Shown piece by piece: positions 30,485-40,018 of a DNA stretch of 64,000 bases. The position numbers and the translations under genes were made by a program. Location of the stretch: NCBI GenBank assembly GCA_028335825.1, contig JAIOKI010000008.1, forward strand, positions 372,001 to 436,000, read 5' to 3'. The DNA comes from Nosema muscidifuracis. Its lineage: Eukaryota > Microsporidia > Nosematidae. Numbering within the stretch: the stretch's first letter is position 1; each line of letters starts with the position of its first letter. The notes under the pieces are model-generated. The model saw only the letters and a program-made list of their open reading frames with translations, made no database searches and had not been told where the DNA came from.

Positions 30485-31015
30485 TTAAATTAATTTTTTA
30501 TTTTTCAAAAAATGAGTTATCTTTTCTATTGACATATCTAAACTTCCATTATTATCAACATACAAATCAAAGACCATTTTATTTTTTAATTCCTCAAATT
30601 TATCATAAATCATCATTCTATTCTCAAGTTCTAATCCAGTAGTACCTCTCTTGATTAATCGACTTTTTAATTTAGATTTTTCTACATCTATAAAAATATA
30701 CAAGAAATCTTTATTTATATTTTTAAAATGTAGAACACCTTCATATTCAAGCTCAAATATCATTTTTTCTTTAAGAATTTTACCAGTTCCATAATAATTA
30801 TCGTTAAATATTGTGTATTCAATTAATTGATCATTATCTATCATAGACTTAAATTTATCTTTAGTAATAAAATGATAATCTTTACCATCTACTTCACCTG
30901 ATCTAATATTTCTTGTTGTGTATGATACACTAAGTGGGATATTAAATTTATCTATAAGATGATGAATTATACTTGATTTTCCAGATCCACTTGCTCCTGT
31001 TATCACTATATGCAT
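30485..31015 (-). CDS. GUK1: Guanylate kinase
   Basis: 176 residues with CCC 10 bp before the ATG. The P-loop GASGSGKSS is at 7-15. The GMP-binding region YTTRNIRSGEVDGKDYHF aligns with the family's TTR-PR-GE-DG-DY-F. EYTIFNDNYYGTG matches the E-----G--YGT motif, and RLIKRGTT the LID arginine region. It phosphorylates GMP/dGMP to the diphosphate with ATP, an essential step for a parasite that imports nucleotides. It is slightly shorter than the usual 185-200 residues. It sits at the right border of the gene-poor zone and appears fully intact. Confidence 0.93.
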   Translation of the reverse strand: MHIVITGASGSGKSSIIHHLIDKFNIPLSVSYTTRNIRSGEVDGKDYHFITKDKFKSMIDNDQLIEYTIFNDNYYGTGKILKEKMIFELEYEGVLHFKNINKDFLYIFIDVEKSKLKSRLIKRGTTGLELENRMMIYDKFEELKNKMVFDLYVDNNGSLDMSIEKITHFLKNKKLI

Positions 31016-31810
31016 AGGATAAGGGTTATAAAAATAAATTTAAAATTTTGTCTAATAGAATTTAACAATATGTGATAGATTAAATGAAATAAACAAAGAA
31101 AATAAATTTAAAGGTTGTCTATTAGAATTTAACAATATGTGATAGATTAAATGAAATAAACAAAGAAAATAAATTTAAAATTTTGTCTATTAGAATTTAA
31201 CAATATGTGATAGATTAAATGAAATAAACAAAGAAAGTAAATTTATGCATAAATTATTTTATATTTATGAGAAATGGAAATAGAAAATATTCAGTCAATG
31301 ATATTAATTTGACAGACAATAGCCTCAAATAAAAATATAAATATGAAATTAAGTATTATATATAAAATATAAAATTTATGTATTTATAATCTTATATTAT
31401 GTTTAAAGTTCATATATATTAAAATAATCTCATTATAAACCCAATTAATTATATATTAAAATAATCTCATTATAAACCCAATTAATTATATTTGAATAAT
31501 ATTTAATCACCTTATAAACTTAAATCATCTTATATTAATTCAATCTCAATATAAACTTAAACCATCTTATATTAATTCAATCACCTTATAAACTTAAACC
31601 ATCTTATATTAATTCAATCTCATTATAAACTTAAACCATTTTATATTAATTCAATTTCATTATAAACCCAATTAATTATATATAAATAAAAATATTTCTA
31701 AGGTATTCAACGAAGAACAATTTTTTAATTTACTGAACACCCCTTTCAAAAATAATATTATCTACTTCTATCAATATAAAGATATAAATTTACCCCTCAT
31801 AATTAAAGAT
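31016..31810. repeat. Intergenic with two tandem arrays
   Basis: A 67-68-bp unit (aataaatttaaa, then tgtcta, then tagaatttaacaatatgtga) starts at 31033, 31101 and 31168, directly upstream of the guanylate kinase start. A 38-bp unit (accatcttatattaattcaa) recurs at 31523, 31561, 31599 and 31637. CCC about 20 bp before 31811 marks the next start. Confidence 0.85.
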
Positions 31811-33499
31811 ATGAAGCTTATTCTTACGAAAATACAACTTAAACAAAAAGGATGGTTTTCTTGGTTATTTAGTAAACAATTCAAATTAAAAATCAACAAT
31901 GAGACTTTCAATTTGAGAACTGGAAATTGTTTTTTATGTTTTATTACAGAAATAAGTACATTTGATGTAAATATTAAAATAGATATAGATAATATAATTT
32001 ATGATTATAGTAAAACATTTGAGATAGGTGAATCTACTATAGAAGTTGATAATCCATGTTTTTCAGGGATTTTATTTTTTAATACAGTTAAAGGTAATTT
32101 ATTAACATATTTAGAAAATTTAAATAGTAAAGGAGATGTTAAAGAATTAAGTAAAAGTTTATCAAATTGTACTGAAATATTTGGTGTAAGAATGAGTTAC
32201 GAAAATAGGGAATTTTATATTAACAAAGAAAATTATACTACTTCATATACAAGATCAATATCAAGTACAGTTCTTCCTTCAGGATGGGATACATCAGTTT
32301 ATAATAAGAAAATTTTATATGTAAATCATAATCTTAAATTATGTTATTGGAAATCTCCTGCTTATATGTATAATGTAATTAGAGATAAGATTGATTCTTT
32401 TGAAGGATTAGTTAGTAATATTAATTTTTTATCATTACGTAATCTTATTCCTTTAAAAATTAATGTAAAGAGAAATCATATTCTTGATTCTACTGCTTTA
32501 TTTTTAATTAAGAATATTGATAAATTAAGAAGTAAAAAAATACATGTTTCTTTTATAGATGAAATGGGACAAGATTATGGAGCTTTATTAAGAGAATTTC
32601 TTTATGAAACAAGTCTTGAAATATTAAATGATAATAGATTAGAAGTTTGTGTAGATTATGTTGATTGTAATATAAAAAATAATTGTAGAGAATCTTATCG
32701 TAAATTATCTCTTAAAGAAATGGGAATGAATCATCCTTTAATAACAGATTTTCCAGAAGAATTTAAAGGTAAGAATAGATTAGAAGATGAAATATTTTAT
32801 ACTTATCTTGGTGTATTTTTAGGTCTTCTAATTTTATTTAATGAGAATATTGATTATTCGTTTAGTTTATCTTTTTACGAAAATCTTTTACGTAAAAAAT
32901 TTACAGTTAGAAAAATTCAAGATGTTCAATATCAAAAGAATATTTTATGGATGTTACGTAATGAAGTAGATGAAGATATTTTACCAGGATCTAATGAGAA
33001 TAATAAAATAGATGTAATTTCTGGTATTGTACATAATAAATTATATGAAGATAAGAAACTTCCTTATGAGTTCGTATATCAAGGATTTTATTCAATAGTC
33101 CCTGAAGGATTTCGTGATACATTTGAAAGTGATGAAATGTCTTTATTAATAAGTAATGAAAGAAATCTTGATGTTGGTTTACTTAAAGATTTTGCTCTTT
33201 ATAATATGTGTACTTCTGATACACCTGAAGTTATTTGGTTATGGGAAATATTAAAAACCAAGGATCAAATATTTCTTAGAAAGTTTCTTAAATTTATATC
33301 TGGTTCAGGAAGTATTCCTATGTTAATTAATAATTATAATTTTCGTATAATTATTGAGAAGAATAATGTACCAAATGTATTATTTAGAGCAAGTGCTTGT
33401 CTTAATAAATTATTTATGGGTAGTTATGATACTAAAGAGAATATGAAGAATTTGTTAGAATTTAGTGTGTTGAATACAGAAGGATTTCATAAAGTATAA
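31811..33499 (+). CDS. HECT-type E3 ubiquitin ligase, reduced Rsp5/Nedd4 type
   Basis: 562 residues. An N-terminal beta-rich segment (about 1-100) sits where Rsp5 has its C2 domain. A single degenerate WW domain (about 155-183) opens LPSGWDTS and ends YWKSP. The HECT domain fills the rest: FIDEMGQDYGALLREFL, DILPGSNENNKIDV, and the catalytic cysteine Cys530 in RASACLNKL followed by NTEGF near the C terminus. It takes ubiquitin on Cys530 and passes it to substrates, probably membrane proteins and endocytic cargo as for Rsp5. The usual three WW domains are reduced to one. All catalytic landmarks are present. Confidence 0.9.
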   Translation: MKLILTKIQLKQKGWFSWLFSKQFKLKINNETFNLRTGNCFLCFITEISTFDVNIKIDIDNIIYDYSKTFEIGESTIEVDNPCFSGILFFNTVKGNLLTYLENLNSKGDVKELSKSLSNCTEIFGVRMSYENREFYINKENYTTSYTRSISSTVLPSGWDTSVYNKKILYVNHNLKLCYWKSPAYMYNVIRDKIDSFEGLVSNINFLSLRNLIPLKINVKRNHILDSTALFLIKNIDKLRSKKIHVSFIDEMGQDYGALLREFLYETSLEILNDNRLEVCVDYVDCNIKNNCRESYRKLSLKEMGMNHPLITDFPEEFKGKNRLEDEIFYTYLGVFLGLLILFNENIDYSFSLSFYENLLRKKFTVRKIQDVQYQKNILWMLRNEVDEDILPGSNENNKIDVISGIVHNKLYEDKKLPYEFVYQGFYSIVPEGFRDTFESDEMSLLISNERNLDVGLLKDFALYNMCTSDTPEVIWLWEILKTKDQIFLRKFLKFISGSGSIPMLINNYNFRIIIEKNNVPNVLFRASACLNKLFMGSYDTKENMKNLLEFSVLNTEGFHKV

Positions 33500-33666
33500 A
33501 TGTTAATTAAAATATGTTATTATATATAATATTTTTATTTATGTACACTTTTTTTAGTAAGTGTCTTATTCTCTCTACTAATTATCAAGAGTTTTTTTGT
33601 TGATTTCTATATATCAAATTCCATGTATTTTCATATTATTAAAAGTCTTAGATTTCGTTTTTTTAA

Positions 33667-33716
33667 CTAGAAAGATGTTTGTGTTTTTTAAAGTGTAAAA
33701 ATTACATCTTTTCTAG
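33667..33716. ncRNA. Candidate structured RNA (strong hairpin)
   Basis: CTAGAAAGATGT at 33667-33678 pairs with ACATCTTTTCTAG at 33704-33716 over 12 bp, with one extra T and a 25-nt loop. The following 60 bases (ggagaggaatttcc..., gggtgg) are less AT-rich than the surroundings and hold more self-complementary words (GGAAT/ATTCC). It might be a small nuclear or nucleolar RNA. No diagnostic box identifies it. Strand unknown. Confidence 0.25.
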
Positions 33717-34402
33717 GAGAGGAATTTCCTATAAAATGGATATTCCTTAGGTTATGGGTGGTTTTAAGTTATTTTTATATCAATTCAGTTCCGTTTACTT
33801 CTTTTTACTCATTTTTGTTATTTAAAATGTTTACATTTTATAAGATTATTAAATAAATCTCTAATCTATTTTTTAGATCAGAATATTTCAAGCAACCAAA
33901 AAAATATACGATTATTTATACTTTTAAATATATGATATTTTTACTTAATAAATGACTTATTTTTATTATATTAATTTATTTATATATAATATTTTAATAA
34001 ATGACTTATTTATATATATAACAATATATAACATTTTTATTATATTCTCTTCTTAATATATAACTTATTTTTATTATATTAATTTATTTAAATATATGTT
34101 ATTTTTATATATGATATATTTGTTAGACAAATATTTCTTACAATAATATATTATTTCTTACTTTAATATATTTTCATTAATTAATTTAACAGTTAAGTAT
34201 ATATTTATACTAAAAATTTATCATACAATAAATGATTTTAGATAAAAATTTCTAATCTTAAAGATTTTTTTTGTTTGATAATTTTTTTTAAGTTTGAATA
34301 TTTTACACGTATTTATTAAAAATTAAAATGTTATAAAAAATTATTATTAAATACAAAAAATGAAACAATAAATTTAAAAAAAAATTTAATCTTTTGTTTT
34401 TT

Positions 34403-34430
34403 ATGACTAATTTATTATAAAATTAGTCAT
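34403..34430. promoter_or_regulatory. Perfect 11-bp inverted repeat
   Basis: ATGACTAATTT (34403-34413) and AAATTAGTCAT (34420-34430) flank 6 nt. It lies about 36 bp before the ATG at 34467, so it would be a promoter operator site or lie in a 5' leader. Function unknown. Confidence 0.35.
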
Positions 34431-34466
34431 TTTATTTTATAATAAAATTTACTCACCCGCCCTAAA

Positions 34467-35891
34467 ATGTTACTAGTATTTTTTTATAAATTATACTCAG
34501 TTCCAATACTAAATTCATTCGATAACTTATACAACTTACTTAATAATGATACTCTTTTAAAAGAAACATGTAAATATATAACTAATACAAAATGTTGTAT
34601 GCCAGATTTAATCATAGATCATAAGGATAGTACTATTAATGAATTAATGATAATAAGTTTATACGAAGATGTTATGGAACTTTCTTATCACTACGAAGAT
34701 AATAAAAATACACCACAAAGTATTCATACGAAAATGTTTTATAAGATATTTAAATGGGCTGTTACAGATTATAATGAAGAGCTTTTAGAAAAAATGGGAA
34801 AATTCGTATCGAATCATATAAAAAAATTTGATAAAAATATCTTAAACATATTTGTAGATGTTTTTGCTGATGTCGATAATATAGACAAAACTCTTAAATC
34901 TAAAGAGAATGATTTTGTTAAAGTACTACGTAAATATTTAAAATTACCAAATGTATCTATTAATATAATAGATGGTACTTTAAAATCATATTTAAGAAAC
35001 GACAAATCGTACAATTTTTTTTATGAAGACGATTTGTTTTTAAAAACATACTGTTATTTGTTACCAAATGGTACAAATTTTTTATTTGACCTTATTTTTA
35101 GAGATACTGAGTACGAAAATTTATACAAGAAATTTGAGAAGAATACTGAAGATATTGAAGATCATTTCGTAGAATATGTTTTGTACAAACTTCATTCTGA
35201 CGATTTGTATTTAAAAAATTTTATTAGTTCGATAGTTAATTCTTCTATAAAATTTAATAACGACGAAATTTTTCTTTTTTATGAAACTGTTAGATTATTA
35301 TTCAATCAGGAGAATTTCTTAAGCTTGTATGCTAACAAATTGAAATTTTCTGATATTTGGAATAAAAAAATGAAATCAAATTTTATAATTCCATCTTTAG
35401 TAAGATATTCTAAAAATATTAATGGTCCTATATTAGTTATAAGAAAATTATTAAAATTACATTTAAATAACGAACTTGATATTCTTTCTTATAGATTATC
35501 TGTAGATGATGTGTATAGAATTGTTCTTAAAAGGATTAATAATTTATTTGGTGATAATTTATACTTAGAAATAAGAAAGTATTTTTCAGATGATAAGTTT
35601 AAATCTTTAATTAGATATTTTATCAAAAATATATTTACAGTTCTTAAAAATAAAACTAGGTTTTATATTAAGATGTGTTATAGATTGTATGATGCTGATA
35701 ATTATAAATATTTTATTGATGATTTTAAAAAAATAGGATTAAGAATAGATAATTATAATGTACTTAAGAAAGATTTTAAGTATATTAAAAAAAGATCACC
35801 AGTACCTATAAAATTACCAGTATTTATAAATTATGATAGTTTAACTTATAATATAAGTATATTAACATTTTTAAGTGAACTATACAATTAA
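34467..35891 (+). CDS. Secreted helical protein of unknown family
   Basis: 474 residues with CCC shortly upstream. A short leader (about 1-12, MLLVFFYKLYSV) is followed by an all-helical protein with charged and Asn/Tyr/Phe-rich helices throughout. An early cysteine cluster (TNTKCCM, about 40-46) is the only group of cysteines. The end is basic and then hydrophobic (KKRSPVPIKLP). I recognise no family. A large secreted lineage-specific protein of this kind is typical of microsporidian host-exposed factors. Whether it is exported to the host cell is a guess. Confidence 0.65.
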   Translation: MLLVFFYKLYSVPILNSFDNLYNLLNNDTLLKETCKYITNTKCCMPDLIIDHKDSTINELMIISLYEDVMELSYHYEDNKNTPQSIHTKMFYKIFKWAVTDYNEELLEKMGKFVSNHIKKFDKNILNIFVDVFADVDNIDKTLKSKENDFVKVLRKYLKLPNVSINIIDGTLKSYLRNDKSYNFFYEDDLFLKTYCYLLPNGTNFLFDLIFRDTEYENLYKKFEKNTEDIEDHFVEYVLYKLHSDDLYLKNFISSIVNSSIKFNNDEIFLFYETVRLLFNQENFLSLYANKLKFSDIWNKKMKSNFIIPSLVRYSKNINGPILVIRKLLKLHLNNELDILSYRLSVDDVYRIVLKRINNLFGDNLYLEIRKYFSDDKFKSLIRYFIKNIFTVLKNKTRFYIKMCYRLYDADNYKYFIDDFKKIGLRIDNYNVLKKDFKYIKKRSPVPIKLPVFINYDSLTYNISILTFLSELYN

Positions 35892-36100
35892 AATTATTTA
35901 ATTAACAAATTTATTTTTATTTAAGAACATTCATATTTTTAATTAAACAAAAAATAATTTATAATCAAAATTTCATTTATAATTAACAACATTCATATTT
36001 TTAATTAAAAATAATATTTACAATCTAACGATATTCATATTTATAATCATAAATTATATTTTAAATCAAAAATAATATTTAGTTTACTAAAAAATGACAT

Positions 36101-39052
36101 TTATTTTGATAAATATCCTATCCCACATAAAGTACAAATATCACCCTCATAACTATTGACAAAACAGAACATACAACTTACACTCTTCATCTTATAATCC
36201 TTAACATCATAACAGAATACCCCTTCAGGTATATTATATTGATTCTCAGGATCTTCAATTTTCAAAGCTTTCTTCACTACCTTAGGAATATTTTTTGATA
36301 CTGGATATGATTCAGCTAATTCTTTAGCTTGTAAATGATTACCATTTCTTAAGCATATATTTATAAGTTCTTGTATTGCTAACAATTTATGTTCTTCTTG
36401 TAGATCTAAAGTAGAGAAATAATTTGCATAGACTAATTGCTTATATCCATCATTTTCTTTCTTACGAAGTATTTGTGTCATTAGTCCTGAAATATAAGCA
36501 CCAAGTAATTTTCTTTTATCTTCTAGATAATCTTTCTTATAAGATTTATTTCCAATTGTATACAAAATATTCTTAAATATTTCCAAAGCCTTTATAAAAT
36601 TACCTTTAGTAACATTCTCTAGTCCTTCATTATATGCAGTATCAATTTCAACTTCTTCATATTCTATTTCTTTTAATTTATCATTATCTATAAATTGACT
36701 TTTATTATCAATTATTTCTTCCTCTGTAGATTTTTCAATTTCTTTTTCTGTAGATGTCTCAATTTCTTTTTCTGTTGATGTATCAATTTTATCTTCCTCT
36801 GTAGATTCATCAATTTTATCTTCTTCTGTTGATGTTTCAATTTTATCTTCCTCTGTAGATTCATCAATTATATCTTCCTTTGTAGAATTTTTATCATTTA
36901 TTTTTAATTTTTCAACTTCATCCTTTAAAAAATCCTCTTCTTTTGATTTAATAAATTCATTTTCATTTATATTAAAAAAATATTTTGTATCTTCCAAATA
37001 TAATCTAACTATCTTTTCTGTATATTCATCACAAATATTTAATAAATTTTTCATTTTATCAACTTTGTTACTACAAACATACAATAAAAATAAATCATAC
37101 CACTCATTTAAATATATTAAACACTTTTCAGCTATCTCAAAATTTCCCTCTTGTAATGCTATATTAGATAATTTCTCATACATCTGGTGATCATTTTCTT
37201 CTTCACAATATTTCATACATTCATCAAGTTTTTTTGTACTAAGACATAATTCAAATCTTTGCTTCTTATTTTTTATATAAGGTAAAGCTATATTTCCTTT
37301 CTTATTTTTAATTAAAAAAGATAAAGGAGATAATCCTGGAAGAGATCCAGATTCTATAATAGATGTTATATCTTTATTATCTAATACTAACTTCTTAAAC
37401 TCAATTTCTGTAAGATTAACTTCTATACTCTCAATACCATCATCAGATAAATAATATATTATATTTTGATCATAATAAAATGGATAAATTTTTGTATCTA
37501 CACTAATTATAACACCTTCTTCTGAAAATATATATTTTAAATGTTTAGTAGTAGAATATATTAATATATCATCATAAAAAAATCCATCATAAATATTTAC
37601 AATTTCATGTTTATAATTAATTAAATTAAATTCAGAATCATAGATATATATCCTATTCTTAGAAATAAAAGCATAAAATTTTTCATTTGAAATAACTTTT
37701 TCAACAGAATATCCTAAATTAAGAGTATCCATAAATCCATCTATAGAGAATCTAACTAATACACCATTATTAGATATAAAAAAATATTTACTATCTCCAA
37801 ATAATAAATCACCATCAACAACTTCAAATGATGTAATTTCTTCAGATTTTAAATTTCTTACTTTTAAATTTAAATCATTTTTAGTAGCTACTAATAATTC
37901 ATCTTTAAAAAGAAGAACAGCTTTTCCTTCATCTTTATATAATTTATTATTTTTTTCATATATCTCAAATTTATTAGAATATTGAATAAGTAAATAATTA
38001 TTAACAGAATGTAAAGATATGACATCTCCTTCTGCTTTACAAACTTTTCTTTCTGAACTTAAATCTGAAAAATAGAAATGTGTTTTTTTCAAATAAAAAC
38101 ATCCTTTTTCACTTTTACAAATTAATTTTGGTTCAGAATATTCAAGAATTTCAAATCCATTATCATGTCCACAAATAAATTTACCCATTTTACCAGATAA
38201 AGTCCAAAATCTTCCTTCAACAAAATATTTGTTATATTTATGTGTCTTTAAATCGAATATACAAAAAAGTCCATCTTCACCTACACTTATTACATTATTT
38301 TGATATAAAGTCGCGTTTGTTACACATCCTTGATGAGCGAAATAGCTTTCTTTTTCTATTAAATCATTTCGATATTCCCATATTTTTACTTCTCTATCAT
38401 CACCACCTGATATTATTAAAATTTCATCTTCATCTTCTTTTTTACAAACTGATATAAAATTAATTCCTCTATCATGTCCTTGTACAATTTGTTTTACAAT
38501 AATGTTAGGAACAAATTTACTTTTTTTATCAGTTTCTATTAAATTTTTACAATCCCAAATACGTATTGAATTATCAAGAGATCCACTTATTATTGTAGTA
38601 TCATCTAAAAATTTAGCTGACATTACATAATGAGAATGACCTGTAGCTTGTGCTAAACATTTACCAGTCATAAAATTCCATATTCTGATACTTTGATCAT
38701 CTGATGAACTAATAATCCATGGTTTTGTAGGATGAAAATCTACACTTCTTATAAAATCAGTATGTCCTTTAAATATCTTAAGTAATTTTCTTTTAGTATA
38801 ATCCCACATTCTAATTTTTTTATCATCACCTCCACTTACAAAAAAATCTCCATGTGGGTGAAAACAAACAGATCTGACTGAAGATTCATGATCAAGGAAT
38901 TCATGTATACAAGCATTAGAATTATAATCCCAAGCTTGAATTTTACCATCATGTAAACCTATTATAAAGATAGGTTTTACTGGATGAAAATCAACAGATT
39001 TTACTCGAGTAGTTTGTTGGCTCATTATTTTGGATATTTTTTTAGATATCAT
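36101..39052 (-). CDS. COP1: Coatomer subunit alpha (alpha-COP)
   Basis: 983 residues from the GGG-supported second ATG (39052); an ATG five codons earlier is also in frame. Six or seven N-terminal WD40 repeats match alpha-COP closely: VKSVDFHPVKP, SGGDDKKIRMWDY, SSSDDQSIRIWN and GHSHYVMSAKF. A second propeller follows, and the solenoid middle contains KNKKGNIALPY-like sequence. The C-terminal coatomer domain ends SCMFCFVNSYEGDICTLCG, equivalent to the conserved CPLCGACYSP tail. It forms the COPI cage for Golgi-to-ER retrieval and reads KKxx tails. It is shorter than the usual 1200 residues. An acidic repeat built on STEEDKID/STEKEIE (about residues 725-785) replaces the central linker. Confidence 0.93.
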   Translation of the reverse strand: MISKKISKIMSQQTTRVKSVDFHPVKPIFIIGLHDGKIQAWDYNSNACIHEFLDHESSVRSVCFHPHGDFFVSGGDDKKIRMWDYTKRKLLKIFKGHTDFIRSVDFHPTKPWIISSSDDQSIRIWNFMTGKCLAQATGHSHYVMSAKFLDDTTIISGSLDNSIRIWDCKNLIETDKKSKFVPNIIVKQIVQGHDRGINFISVCKKEDEDEILIISGGDDREVKIWEYRNDLIEKESYFAHQGCVTNATLYQNNVISVGEDGLFCIFDLKTHKYNKYFVEGRFWTLSGKMGKFICGHDNGFEILEYSEPKLICKSEKGCFYLKKTHFYFSDLSSERKVCKAEGDVISLHSVNNYLLIQYSNKFEIYEKNNKLYKDEGKAVLLFKDELLVATKNDLNLKVRNLKSEEITSFEVVDGDLLFGDSKYFFISNNGVLVRFSIDGFMDTLNLGYSVEKVISNEKFYAFISKNRIYIYDSEFNLINYKHEIVNIYDGFFYDDILIYSTTKHLKYIFSEEGVIISVDTKIYPFYYDQNIIYYLSDDGIESIEVNLTEIEFKKLVLDNKDITSIIESGSLPGLSPLSFLIKNKKGNIALPYIKNKKQRFELCLSTKKLDECMKYCEEENDHQMYEKLSNIALQEGNFEIAEKCLIYLNEWYDLFLLYVCSNKVDKMKNLLNICDEYTEKIVRLYLEDTKYFFNINENEFIKSKEEDFLKDEVEKLKINDKNSTKEDIIDESTEEDKIETSTEEDKIDESTEEDKIDTSTEKEIETSTEKEIEKSTEEEIIDNKSQFIDNDKLKEIEYEEVEIDTAYNEGLENVTKGNFIKALEIFKNILYTIGNKSYKKDYLEDKRKLLGAYISGLMTQILRKKENDGYKQLVYANYFSTLDLQEEHKLLAIQELINICLRNGNHLQAKELAESYPVSKNIPKVVKKALKIEDPENQYNIPEGVFCYDVKDYKMKSVSCMFCFVNSYEGDICTLCGIGYLSK

Positions 39053-39054
39053 TG

Positions 39055-39057
39055 CCC
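39055..39057 (-). promoter_or_regulatory. GGG motif near the alpha-COP start
   Basis: On the reverse strand GGG sits two bases before ATG 39052. It favours this ATG over the one at 39067. Both are in frame, so the protein changes by only five residues. Confidence 0.4.
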
Positions 39058-39067
39058 TTATTTTCAT

Positions 39068-40018
39068 ATTTTTTTATAAAGTTTTTATGCAATATTTAAA
39101 AATAGGTTTTCTTTTTAAGGAAATAGTATTTCTAAAAAAATGATTTATATTTAAACTAATTGATTTTAATAAGAAAATGGTATTTTTAAGGAGATAATTG
39201 ATATTTAAACTAATTATTTTTAAGGAAAGGGTTAATATTTAAACTAATTGTTTTTAAGGAAATAGTATTTTTAAAGAAGTCGATTGATATAAAAATTAAT
39301 TATTTTTAAAAAGGTTGATTTATATTTGAACTAATTATTTTAATAAGAAAATGGTACTTTTAAAGAAGTCGATTGATATAAAAATTAATTATTTTTAAAA
39401 AGGTTGATTTATATTTGAACTAATTATTTTAATAAGAAAATGGTACTTTTAAAGAAGTCGATTGATATAAAAATTAATTATTTTTTATAAAGGGAAATTA
39501 TTAAAAATTGACATTATTTAAAATTTAAGAAATTTCAAAAATTATTTAATGCATAAAAAATAATTAATTTATAACTTAAAAATATAAAAATCTTTAATTA
39601 TCAACTTTTTATTGAATTTCCTACTTTAATCAACTTATTTGAAATCATCCTTTAAATTAACTTATTTAAAATTATTTTTAAATAATCCAAATATAATTAA
39701 AATATTTAAAATGATCCAACTACTATTAAAATATTTTCATCCACTAATATCAACTTATAGTCAAATCATTTTTAAATATCAGTTTATTTTCAAATAATTT
39801 ACTACTTCTAAAATATTATAAATAATCCAAATATAATTAAAATATTTAAAATAATCCAACTACTATTAAAATATTTTTCATCCACTAATATCAACTTATA
39901 GTCAAATCATTTTTAAATATCAGTTTATTTTCAAATAATTCACCAATATCAACTTTTTTTATATAAAACACGTTTTAAGTTAAAATAAATAATTAAAAAA
40001 ATAAAATATCCCATAAAA
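39068..40018. repeat. Intergenic between divergent genes with two arrays
   Basis: An 89-bp unit (aaagaagtcgattgatataa) starts at 39273, 39362 and 39451. A 140-bp unit (aataatccaaatataattaa ... cagtttattttcaaataatt) starts at 39681 and 39821. The gap separates the divergent alpha-COP and tricalbin genes, so it must hold both promoters. CCC at about 40010 precedes the tricalbin start. Confidence 0.85.

Larger units (their letters stand above)
33500..34466. other. Gene-free region with two stem-loops
   Basis: Stem-loops lie at 33667-33716 and 34403-34430 and are listed separately. Between about 33890 and 34130 the words aatgacttatttttattata and ttaatttatttatatat recur loosely. No reading frame is supported. 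Confidence 0.6.

Noticed and set aside
33660-33775. U5 snRNA identity
   Set aside because: ggagaggaa recalls U5, but the invariant loop word GCCTTTTAC and an Sm site are missing.
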